Part shown: in pieces, positions 10,900-21,600 of the stretch
Layout of the letters: each line of letters begins with the position of its first letter
Position numbering within the stretch: the first letter of the stretch is position 1
Assembly (NCBI GenBank): GCA_032622095.1
Contig: CP136065.1
Coordinates: 114,991,195 to 115,055,194, forward strand
From: Siphonodentalium dalli
Taxonomy: Eukaryota; Mollusca; Scaphopoda; Gadilida; Siphonodentaliidae
Length of the DNA stretch: 64,000 bases
Reading direction: 5' to 3'
Translations under genes and position numbers: made by a program
Notes under the pieces: generated by a model
Seen by the model: only the letters and a program-made list of their open reading frames with translations
Told to the model about the DNA's origin: nothing
Databases searched by the model: none

Positions 10900-11378
10900 A
10901 TGTACAAAATAATGTTTATACAATATCACAGATGGGCCGCAGTGCATGGGCCTGTGGCCAAACATATATGCTGAATTGAAGCTCCTGAAGGGAGCCTGTT
11001 GAAGAGCGTAATGCATGTACGTGAAGCACACAGATGGGCTGCAGGTCAGCCCGTCGCGGAATAAAGGCTCGGTTTCAGTTACTGTGATATATAGTAATAA
11101 AGTAATATATGTTGATTTTGTTGCATTCCATATGTGCATGCATATATGTGGGTGGTAGTAGAAAATACAGTTTTTAGTGAAATAAAGTGTTCCCGATTCA
11201 CAAAGCGCACAAAAGGCCCCTCTGTCGCTGAATAAATGCTCCGAAATGAAGTCTGTTTCAATTAGTAAATTTTGTAGTAAAGTAATATGTTGATTTTGTT
11301 GTGTTCCATATGTGCATGCATATATGTGAGGTAGGGTGGGAGTACAAAATACTGTTTTAGTTCAATAATGTGTTCCCA
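10900..11378. repeat. Direct repeat, ~181-bp period, about two copies
   Basis: GTTGATTTTGTTG and CATATGTGCATGCATATATG recur 181 bp apart (around 11110 and 11291), with similar flanks. A related segment on the other strand lies at 21770-21900 and contains the hairpin GGCTCCCTTTGGGAGCC. Minus-strand frames through this region are not convincing genes. Confidence 0.6.
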
Positions 11379-13261
11379 CGTGCCTCCAGTAAAAGAGAAG
11401 CTTGACCAATCCATTGCTAATATAGAAATGAGAATGTGTTCATGACCACGGAGACCAGAAAGTAACGAAGAACATTTATATACCCGTAGGCAATCCCCTA
11501 GTAAAATAATAAATATGAATTGAAAACCCCTGTCCTAAAAGGCTTCTATCAATTATAATTGATTTTATTTAAAACATTGTGGTATAAAACATATCTTACA
11601 TTTTGCTTTGTTGGACAGTGCTATTATAAACAAGTCAGAGTTCTCCCGCTTGCTACGTGAACACAAGCCCAATCATTTAATTCAAATTTTTGTTTAAAAT
11701 ATTGAAGAAAAAGATGAAGGAGGAGTTTGTATACCAGGCTATATTACCTTGCTGTTGCCTGATTGATGGTATATCATTTTAGGAGGTGTTGCTATTATTT
11801 TACCTCTTATGAAATGGATATAATTATGATAAAAAAAACTAAATACCCATGACATCTGTGTCACCAGTTATGCAAATTCTTACTGATAGTGGATGGAATA
11901 TTAATCATCAGACAAGAATGAAAGAGTTTTGTTTTAAAATAAATAACTTTTATTAACCATTGTTGAAAATTTTAATTTATACAAATGCAAATTACCAAGC
12001 TTCTTTTTAAATATATTCATGAATCCTATAATTTATAGAATTTTAGAACTTTCATACAGATCAAATCTATACAGTCAAGAACATTTTTAATGTGAGATAG
12101 CGTTTTATTTTGAAATATCAATGTTAGTTTTGACTGCTCATGTACTTTGTACTGCACATGTACGTACCACTTACAAAACAATCAGCGAATAGAATCTGAG
12201 TGCAAATATTTTGCACAGAGAAGAGTGGGAGATCTTTCGGATTTGTCAAAAACCATGAAAAGGAACATTGAAAAAATTAATTGTACTGAAAATTTCGACT
12301 TTGGATTTTATTTGACATGCCATTTTCACTGTGTGCTAGGGCGTTCATTATAATTTTCATTTCAGAACTGAAAGACAGTAGATTCAACAAAGTGGTACAG
12401 TTTACTTTTCCACTCCACCTTTCTATCTAAAGAGGTGATAATATTTCAATGAATTCTTACAACAAAAGTATAGATTTCACATTGGAGGTAAATTATTGAA
12501 ATTTCTTCACATCAAATCCAAAGAGGAAACTTCATGAATATCATTTTATTCTGTAAAGAACGGACTATATAGCTGATTTTTATTCGTCTTTCTACTGATA
12601 CATAACATTGATATCTTTAAAATTTGATGTTATGAGCATTATGTGTGGCGTGTATATATATACATGTAAAAAAAAAGTGAACTGAGTGGAATAAATATGA
12701 TTGTAGGGATATGGATAAATGATTTAATGATGCTCTGATCCTCCACCAAGCATGGGGGGGGGGGGGGATTGGGCATAATAAATCAGTTGAGAAGCTTTGC
12801 ATATATTCCTGGTATAGTGGTAAACATTAACTTTTAACAACATTCTCATTTTCATAATATTGGAAAACAATAAATTATCAGAAAGATGACAGGAAACACC
12901 TGAAGATATATTATTCGTTGGTGTTTGTCAAAGTCGAAGGTTAGAATTCTTGCCTGGAAGCTTTGTCAGCATTCAACTTGGAGTTTTGCTACTCATGCTA
13001 TTGTTTAATGTTTAAAGATGTTAGCCTTTATAGTGCCTTGATATACGGTTTTAATAACAATCAATGCCATAAATTATGATTAAAATAGTATAATTCATCA
13101 CCATGTGGAACGTCTGTCTCAGAAGGTGCCCATAGAGTAATAGAAAATAGTTGAAATCATAAAATTATTTCTCCCTTTATGACTCCCAAAATGCAACAGA
13201 ATTTAAACTAGTTTATTTTCAATGGAAGGGGAATATAAACTCTATATCTAAATATTATATG
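11379..13261. other. Anonymous AT-rich sequence
   Basis: No exon, RNA gene or element end that I can defend. A 14-G run lies at 12754-12767. Confidence 0.4.
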
Positions 13262-13391
13262 TTATTAATTGGTTGTTTCCATATTGGCCGAGTTATGAGG
13301 CCGAGGTCTGTCATATTGGCCTGAGGCCGCAGGCTAATACGACAGACCGAGGCCTCATAACTTGGTCAATGTGGAAACAACCAATTAATAA
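13262..13391. mobile_element. 130-bp palindromic MITE
   Basis: Arms of ~50 bp begin TTATTAATTGGTTGTTTCCA and are mirrored at the right end. They continue with ATTGGCC, GTTATGAGGCC and GGTCTGTC. A ~30-nt GC-rich loop remains unpaired. Confidence 0.8.
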
Positions 13392-13396
13392 GTATT

Positions 13397-13884
13397 TTAT
13401 TAATTAGCAACAATGTAATAATTGTTTCACAGGATGAATATATTAACATGGATATACCATTGTGTGTTTTATTAAATTAACAATTATTCCAGCAATTTTT
13501 ATTCTTGTGAACTTTGTGAAGAACTTGCAGCGATTCCACAGTACTGTCAGTTTCCACTGGGAATGATATTGATACGGATACATGTAGTTCATCCACGTAC
13601 ATGTATACATATTTACTCCCAAAAACAGTGACTGTCCGTAATTCATCCGAAATCAACTGCAATCTATCTTCCGTCAATCCAATATTCTTTGCCGATCGAG
13701 CTAATTACGTATGACGTCATTTACGTCACATTGACTTATTGGCTGCGTTTTCTACTTATTGGCCAACTTTTTGTTACTTTAATATTGGCCACATTTTCTA
13801 CTTATTGGCCGACTTTTTGTTACTTATGACACGGGCAGCATTCTACTTATTGCGGCCGATAACCTATAGCTAATTAATAAATAG
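13397..13884. mobile_element. Possible TIR element related to the adjacent palindrome
   Basis: TTATTAATTAGC at 13397 is mirrored by GCTAATTAATAA near 13873. The right half has repeated 'ttctacttattggcc...actttttgttac' units. The TATTGGCC motif is shared with the neighbouring palindrome. The boundaries are tentative. Confidence 0.4.
13480..13703 (-). pseudogene. Possible captured exon fragment
   Basis: A minus-strand frame is open from about 13703 to 13480. It reads protein-like (for example LTEDRLQLISDELRTV, then KYVYMYVDELHVSVSIS), with amphipathic and beta-strand-like character. An acceptor-like TTAG lies at its upstream end. It sits inside the putative TIR element. I do not recognise a domain. 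Chance openness is possible. Confidence 0.25.
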
Positions 13885-13886
13885 AG

Positions 13887-14056
13887 TTATTCCCATACCA
13901 TTGGAAATAATATACTTTGGGCAGAAACTTGAGCAGAGAATAGACAACTTTATCTCAACAAAAGCAACATGTTCACAGTTTATTACATCAAATAAGTTGA
14001 AAATACAATGTTTTGGAGCTTCCTCTTTCAAATGGTATATAATATCACGGGGGGAG
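13887..14056. repeat. Dispersed repeat, copy lacking the SINE insertion
   Basis: Shares GAGTTATTCCC, CAAAAGCAA(C/T)A(T/C)GTTCACAGTTTAT and CAAATGGTATATAAT with 20267-20285 plus 21104-21660. There the same sequence is interrupted by two other elements. This copy preserves the uninterrupted ACAATGTTTTGGAG target. Confidence 0.65.
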
Positions 14057-14607
14057 AACTGCGACGTGAGGATCGGTGGCATTCCGATAAAGAGACGGTG
14101 GAATTCCGATAAAGAGACAGTGGAAATCCGATAAACGAGACGGTTCGCTTTCGGCGACAAACGAGATTTTGTTCGTGTTTGGGCATTCAAACGGAATTGC
14201 CGTGACAAATCAGGTTTCATATCATCATATCGTTATTTAAGTTACTAATATCTATCAAAATCTAGACGCTACAGTGACTAAAACCAAGAGAATAGCCATT
14301 TAAAAGTCACGCGACGGTTCGTTTTCCGATAAAAGACACGCGACGGTTCGTTTTTATCGGAAAACGAACCGGCGCGTGACTTTTAAATGGCGATTCTATT
14401 GGTTTTACTCACTGTAGCGTCTAGATTTTGATGGATATTAGTAACTAAAATAACTATATGGTGATATGAAACCTGATTTGTCAAGGCAATTCCGTTTGAA
14501 TGCCCAAACACGACCAAAATCTTGTTTGTCGCCGAAAGCGAACCGTCTCGTTTATCGTATTTCCACCGTCTATTTATCGGAATGCCACCGATCCTCACGT
14601 CGCAGTT
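14057..14607. mobile_element. 551-bp near-perfect palindrome (foldback element)
   Basis: The ends AACTGCGACGTGAGGATC are mirrored. The arms match over ~260 bp and meet near 14332. The left arm contains about three 22-bp units around ATTCCGATAAAGAGAC. Long frames on both strands here (for example 13870-14220 and 14383-14598) are mirror images of each other, so they are shadows. Its right tip abuts the second copy of the 7.0-kb element. Confidence 0.85.
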
Positions 14608-15053
14608 TTTTTAGCTTGACTTGAAAGTCAAGTTTGCAGGGCTATAGTCATGGTTTGGTATCCGTCGTCTTGTGTGTCTGCGTGTATATCATTATAAAAT
14701 TGGTCATGGCTGTTGACATTGACATGTGGATTTCAAAATTCTATCAATTATTGTGGGCTACAGACCATCTGAACATCAAGACAGAAACATGGTCGCCTGC
14801 TATAGTTTGTACACTTGCTGAATCCCAATCTTCATATATCTATTCATGATGACATCTAGCCTTACTTAGACATTTCAAATTTCCACATGCCATTTACTGT
14901 TTGATGTATTTGCACTTCAGTGCAAATGATTTGTGCTTCAGAGTAAATTATTTGCGACACAGCACAAACGATTTGCGCTTCAGCATTAATATTTGGGCTT
15001 CAGCATAAGTATTTGTGCTTCAGTAACCCCCATTATTTGCGCTTCAGATCAAA
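14607..15053. mobile_element. Dispersed non-autonomous element, copy 2
   Basis: Nearly identical to 7006-7453, from the T-run/AGCTTGACTT hairpin to CTTCAGATCAAAT. The only obvious differences are small (CATGG versus CAGG near the start). It begins exactly at the right end of the 551-bp palindrome. Confidence 0.75.
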
Positions 15054-15169
15054 TTAACAGTTGGAAGAAGAGACATATATATTTACATTCAAACTCTCTC
15101 AAAAAGAGCACTACCTAGTTGTACAAATTGTACATACATGTCTATTAAGCTCTAATATAAGCACCATTG

Positions 15170-15727
15170 TAGGGATGTGGACTGGACCGCCCTGGACAAG
15201 TCCGGTCTGCTTTGGCCCTTGAGTAATGGGTAAAACTGTCAACCTCAAAATCATCATGCTAAATCGCCTGCGCATTTCGTAATGAGAAATTTACCTTGCC
15301 AGACTCCCAGTATAGTACGGTAGTAACAATATGTATCTAAGATACATAATAAATTAGACACATGCTGTTGAGGGAGCCATAAATATATAAGAGAATTCAC
15401 TGGCTTACAAGGTCAAGGTAAATATTGTTAGGCCGATGTATTATCTTGTATATGCAAGGTTCCCTATGGGAGACTCACCTATATAAGATAATGCATTGGC
15501 ACATGGTTTTTGCAAAATTTCAGGAAGCTTCTGACATGGAAGGGTTAACTAACCTAATTTCAATGCCGTGTTCTTGATTTTCAAGTATTATGTTGCAATA
15601 GTTGCTAAACTAAGCAATACAAAGGTGGAATGGAGTGCTACGACCATCGACCGGTTCAGAAATGAGAACTGGACCAGACAAGACCGCTTGGTCGTGGACA
15701 GGACCCTGGGTCCGGTACACATCCCTA
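15170..15727. mobile_element. hAT-like non-autonomous element
   Basis: Ends TAGGGATGTGGACTGGACC and, inverted, TAGGGATGTGTACCGGACC. The flanking 8-mers caccattg and cactattt agree at 6 of 8 positions, in line with the 8-bp duplications of hAT elements. Subterminal GGACC motifs repeat inside. No transposase is present. An internal inverted pair lies around 15430-15505. Confidence 0.65.
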
Positions 15728-15826
15728 CACTATTTTGTGACATGTAGTTTTGTATGGGATTACCACTCACCAAATCTGAGAAATATGTCTCTTTTTAAAC
15801 TCATGTTACTAGCAAGAAATAAATGA

Positions 15827-17018
15827 AAGTGTCAATGACACTGTAGCTTAACTTGGGGGGAGGCGTTAATAATTGTATGCTGAGCAGTCAATAGAATGAT
15901 AAAGAAGGAAAGTCCAAGTTTCAGTAATGGATTGTATTGTGTAAATGAAATTAATTTCATTTAAAACATTTATTCCACTGAATGTGGGCTGCAGGGTGAG
16001 CCGATGGATTCAAATGTGAAAAGTAAGATGGCTCCAGGCACCCATGTTTTTTAACAAATCTCGGACAAATTGGACAGCTTCCATCTAGTCACACCACAGA
16101 ATCATATGAAGTTTGGATGAGGGATGATGGAAGTTTGGTGACATTCAGATGAGGGATGTGTCCTGTAGGTTGTACGGCAGGATTTAGTCATTCAAAGAGT
16201 AAAATCAAAGATGGTTGCTGGGTTTTTCAACAAATTTTGGAAAAAATTGAGGGCTCACATCTAGAGGTCACCATGAAGATGCATATAAAGTTTGGTGATG
16301 ATCGGACAATGGATGTGGTCTGTAGGGTGTGCCAAAGGATTTAGTCATGCAAAGAGAACTACAAGATGGCTGCCAGTGGCCATGTTTTTAATCGAATCAT
16401 CTAGTCCTAATCATGCCTGTAAATTTACAAAACATTTCTTAGCTATATGCGGGCTATATATATGGATTAAAATTTGAACTGCAAGATGGCTGTTGGCAGC
16501 CATGTTTTTTGACAAATTTCAGAAATAATTGATGGCTCCCATTTAGATGTCACCCCAAAGACCCATATGAAGTTTGGTGTTGATTAGATGAGGGATGTGG
16601 TCTGTAGGGTGTTCCAAAGGATTTAGTCATGCAAAGAGTAAAATTCAAGATGGCTGCAGCTTTTTCATCGAAAATCGCTAAAATTTGATAGCTCCCATCA
16701 AAAGGTGATCCTAAACATGCCTGTAAATATTAAAAACATTTTTATGATAAACGCGGACTGCTAGGCATGTCAATGGATTCAATTTTGAAATCCAAAATGG
16801 CTACTGGCGGCCATGATTTAAAAAAAAATTCTGGAAAAAATTTATGGCTCCCATCTGGAGGTCACCCCAAAAATCATATGAAGTTTGGTGATGATCGGAT
16901 GAGGGATGTGGCCTGTAGGGTGAGCCAAAGGAAATTGTTGAGGGATGGATGGATAGACACACCGACGATGGACACCAACCCACAGCACAACCTTTACAAA
17001 GTAATGTTGAGCTAAAAA
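15827..17018 (+). mobile_element. 160-bp-monomer tandem element, short copy
   Basis: Starts GAAAGTGTCAATGACACTG, with a palindromic AGTGTCAATGACACT, and ends CTTTACAAAGTAATGTTGAGCTAAAAA-like. Between lie about six diverged ~150-165-bp monomers. Each has a 'gatgatcggatgagggatgtggcctgtaggg' segment, 'tttagtcatgcaaagagtaaaatc', AAGATGGCTGC, GGCCATG and 'ctcccatct'. GATGGATGGATAGACA-type microsatellite precedes the end. It is the same family as 33655-35067 and, inverted, 58867-64000. Short frames inside are not genes. Confidence 0.75.
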
Positions 17019-18440
17019 CTTACATGCCAATAGACATACATTACTGATAGACATTTTTAAAATTTCCTTCTAAACATAAGAAGTAGAAAATGTTTTCTTC
17101 AAGGTACATTGCAATGGGCGTTTACATCTGAAATGAGTCAAACTTTTATCATACATTGTCGGACCACGTTTCAATGTATGAACTCATAAAACTGTTTGGA
17201 ATAAAATCATGACTGTCAACATTTTAACTGAGCCGTTAGAAATTAGGTATTTTATTTATAGTTATTTTATGTGTTTTTTGTTGATAGCTAGTTAAACAGT
17301 ATTTTGAAATTGAAGTTTTGAAATTGATGGATTCCCTGTTGTAGGGTTTTCACAAAATTTCAGCAAGCTCCAGTCATAGAAGGGTTACGGTTCTGTTTCT
17401 TGTGCCAATTTCTTCAAATGCAAGCAAAACCATAGCAATTTTTATCATAAATTTCTATTCAGATATGATATGAATTATCTAATGTATAGTTTCCTCAATA
17501 AGAGCTAGAAGAAATATATATAGCAGTTAGGAAAGTTACATGTAAATTGTGTTGTAAAAAGAGTAGATCTCGGTTTATCTGTAATCACTCACTGGCCTTT
17601 CTGAAAATTTGGCAGGCATTAAAAACCGCAAAATACCATGATTATAATTAGTACCAAGACCAGTAAATGCAAAATTTTAAAGGTACATCCTAAAGCAATG
17701 TCTGAAACCCTAGAAACAGAATGTTTACTTTTTGCGGCCCTAAATTAGAGATACAGTCAATTTCGCTTGATGACAGGGCTCGATATCAATTTGAGAAAAG
17801 AAATTCCCTGACCTTTTTCCAATTACTTTTCCATTCTTCATTTGAATTTCCAATTACAATTGGCTTTTCAGAACAACATTCATGACTTTTCCAAGAACTA
17901 CATGTGTGAGAAATCAAAATTTAGCACCAATCAACACACCCTATAAAAATATAAACTTCTAAACATATCATGCTGAATTTGATACATGTATTTACAATTA
18001 ATTTGCAATCCTATTTACATGAATCAGTAGCTAGATACATGTACCACATACCTGGTCCAGCATCTGAGCACTGCATTAAGAATGTTGTTTTCTTGACATT
18101 TCCAGAATTGCAGGATCTGCTAATAGCATAGGCTCCAGGTTTTCTATGCAACAAACTGAATATTTTACATATTTTTTTATGCCTCTTTTGTTCTATATAC
18201 AGGTAGTAGCCACTATGAAAGTGCTGTTATGTTAGGAAATGAATGAATAACGAAAAGAATTGAAGCAAAAATGAAAACAAAACAAAAAGAAGAAATTTCG
18301 AGTTCCGAGATATAAGAGGCACTAACATTTATCCAGAAGACAATGAAAACATCCTGAAAAGGTTCACAGATGGACTTTAGCTATACATAAACGAAATTGA
18401 CTGTATGCACAAATCATTTATAAATAACATTAATTTTAAT
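17019..18440. other. 3' flank / probable 3' UTR side of LRRC59
   Basis: No exon seen. On the minus strand this follows the LRRC59 stop, and part is presumably 3' UTR, but I cannot fix the cleavage site. A segment near 17340-17400 resembles 15510-15560. Confidence 0.35.
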
Positions 18441-18667
18441 TTATGTCCAGGTTATATTGTAATTCTTCTCCAGGTAACCTGTAGTCACAATGTATATTTC
18501 ATCCAACTTAGATTTCGCTGTCTGGAAGAAAGGATTGATATACTCTTTGCACACCATTTGCTTCTTGTTGACGTCGCATGAGATGTATGCTCCAAGAGCT
18601 ACAGCAAACAGTCCAATAGTAAGAATGAGTAGTATATTAAGGAAACAATCACATCCTGTTCTTTTAT
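18441..18667 (-). CDS. LRRC59: LRRC59 coding exon 7: membrane helix and lumenal tail
   Basis: The acceptor CATCTTTCAG is followed by 75 codons including the TAA. The exon encodes a basic stretch (DKRTGCDC), a ~21-residue hydrophobic helix ([20 protein letters not shown]) and a tail with ISC...MVC. That cysteine pair has an equivalent in the human tail (VAC...PLC). The tail ends NYNITWT, with a possible N-glycosylation sequon (NIT) consistent with a lumenal location. It enters in phase 1. Confidence 0.9.
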
Positions 18668-21600
18668 CTGAAAGATGAATGAAACAAACGTATGCTTTCA
18701 ATCTGAGAATGCTGATTGGCCAAAGCCCCTAATCAGCCCTGTATATGGCATATGTAGAATCTTATGATCGGACATATTATTTGCTATTTACCCACTCTGC
18801 CAGCAAAATATAAGTGAAAAATTGTTTTTATACATCAAATATGAAAGTAATAGTGCAGCTCTATTATAAATATCGACCAATAGGGAAAAACTATAGGCTA
18901 TCTCATGAGCAACAGAGAAATTTCTGTGAAAATATAGGTTTACTTTACAGCTTTACAGTTCACTATATCAGGTGATTTCAGATAAATATTTACACATAAA
19001 ATGGTTTCTGGATTTGCATTCGAAACTACACTGTAAAGATGTTGAAGAGAATATATTAATCGGGCGCCTTATGTTGTCGAAAAAATCAAAGGGGTCTTCT
19101 CCTTCACCACTTGATTTGTTCATTTTTTAGAATTATCACATTCGCCTTATGAATATATGACTGAATCACCTCAATACACATGTGTTTCCTGTTAAAATAT
19201 TTCATGTTCAAGGAAAATGTGATTTTCTCTGTCGTGATGTTGTAAATTATGGAATATATCCACTGTTATTAATTATAGTTATAATACAAATTTATGTTAT
19301 ACTTACATTTGACATATTTATGAGGAAATTCAATGGGAGTTTAAAAGAACAATATTTCTATACGGAAAACAGTAAAATGACACCGAATGAATGGCCAGTG
19401 ATTAACTTTTGCATTACAAGGTGATCTGTAGCATCGGTAATCTTGAATTTCTTAGTAAACTCGCATAATATAAAGAAGATCAAGCAGCAAGCTGTTCCAA
19501 AATATAAACATTTGTCTCATCTATCATGAGATAACTTTCATATCCATTGAGATGCACTAGATATCCTCTATTTAATATTTATGTCAATGAGTGGAGTTTA
19601 GCAACTATTAAGCTTAGCACCAATAGGATATAAAGAGTTTAATAAACCACATCTTGGGAACCAAATAAACATAGGGGTGAAATAATAGTACAGGGGAAAA
19701 TTTCCACAAAATTAAATAATAGTACAGGGGTGAAATAATGGGGTCATTTCCCCGACATATTCTTTGTTTACCGCTATAATAACCAAGAGAAGCTGTGTTA
19801 GCCCTTATGTTTATTTGGATCCTGAGAGTAGGAACATAGCATGTATGTCATAGAGAATTGATAGGATATGCAGTAATAAATACAAACCATCTTTTGTTAA
19901 AAGTTCTGATTTGTTGCTACCATTAGGAGTTTGGGCTATGTCTGAAAAAGAAAGAATAAAATTCCAGATTAGCCTCATGTATGAGATAAGAAATGGGTGC
20001 CTCATGCACTCTCGGTGTGGAAGGAGACAAGAGAACCACAAAAACATCCAAGTCATTTTATCCAATGACCCTACAAAGCAGATAAAAACAATGACAATTC
20101 TACATGACTGTTTAGTAATTAGGACAGAGTCAGTGTTATTGAATATTGATGGCATGAAATAAAACCAGGAGAGTCCACCAAGTTGTAGAGATTCTAAGAT
20201 TCAGCCAAAGACTTAGAATTCCACCTTTGTTTACCCAGAATGCATCAAAATTAAAAACTAAGAGATAGAGTTATTCCCCTTCATGGTATCTGCCCATTTC
20301 TGGTGAATGAATTCAAGGAGTTTCAAGGAGGTTCCAGTAGTCAATTCAAGGATTTTCAAGGACTGCCCCGACAATTTTCAAGGAGTTTCCAGGAACCAAC
20401 TGTTGAACATTACATGTGATACCACGTTTTCCACCATAATTTTAGCATTTTGGGCTTTTTAGGCCTTTTAATATGGGTAAATGCATTACCATAATTTAAT
20501 GGGAACATTTAAATAATACATGTAATGTGATGACAGTAGACACCAGTTGAAATATCACTGCTCCTATGTCATTGCTTAAATTGCTTAAATTATTTATTTT
20601 ATTTTAAAATATACGTAAACAGGAAATGAAGGTCATCGGAAGCGGATGTGATTTTTTTTCGTTTCGTTTTTGTAAAGTTGTACGTTATGATGTAAAACAC
20701 GGGTTTCTAATGTCGAATGTCTATATAATATACAAAATACCTCGATCCGATACAATAAAAATACACTAATTACGGTACCTGAGTTTGAAAAGCTCGGAAC
20801 TTTTTTTGTCGTGTTCAATTTTATGATGCTTGATAGGGGGATCACATAATTGAAATAGACTCGAAAGAATTGGTGTTGGCGGGAAATGGAGTTACTTCCC
20901 ATATACCAACAACGCGTTCGGAACTAAACTATCTATATTTATTGACTCCCGATGAATCGGTATACCTGGGTTTTAGGGTTACACGGAATTCCAGGGTTTT
21001 CAAGGGGTGGGCATTCAATTCAAGGGTTTTAAGGGCCCTGGAAAATTGATTTTCCAAATCAAGGAGTTTCAAGGAATTCAAGGAGCCGCGGATACCCTGC
21101 CCTTCCATCGAGAATAATAGAAATTAAGCACAGAAAACAAGTCAATACCTCGACAAAAGCAATACGTTCACAGTTTATACGACCGGATAAGTTGATAGTA
21201 CAATGTGGAGTTCGGTAGCCCAGTGGATAGTGTTGGACTTGTAATGGTGTTAACGCACCGGCGTGAGTTCGCGCCCAGAGGTCGACTATCGTCTCTGCGA
21301 GAGTGGGTTGGCCAGATTAAGCGAACTGTGTGCTATATAGAGCCAAACACTGTTTCAAATCTCAATCCAGGTTGTAACCCTTGGGAAAGGTCACTTGTAC
21401 TGTGCTCGTTCCATCATACCTAGACGAAAAATAGTGACCGAAAAATAGTGACCTGGTTGTTGGGTAAGTGTAAGCCGCTCTAGTTAGCGCCTGTAATATG
21501 GCAGCAGGCACAAGACTCAGCATTACTCAACAGTAATTACAAGTGCTTAGGGCCCTCGCAGGGATAGGTGCTACTCAAATCCCATTATTACATTACATTA

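Noticed and set aside
13870-14598. Protein-coding frames on both strands around 14 kb
   Set aside because: They lie in the arms of the 551-bp palindrome and are mirror images of one another.
7040-14849. Identical 70/71-residue ORFs at 7.0 and 14.6 kb
   Set aside because: Explained by two copies of one non-coding mobile element. The sequence resembles satellite monomers, not protein.
16767-17054. ORFs on both strands in the 16-17 kb region
   Set aside because: They lie in 160-bp-family monomers and recur in altered form in other copies. They are repeat shadows.
21211-21255. True tRNA gene
   Set aside because: A and B boxes are present, but the cloverleaf is not complete, and the sequence continues into a SINE body with an ATTAC tail and target duplication.
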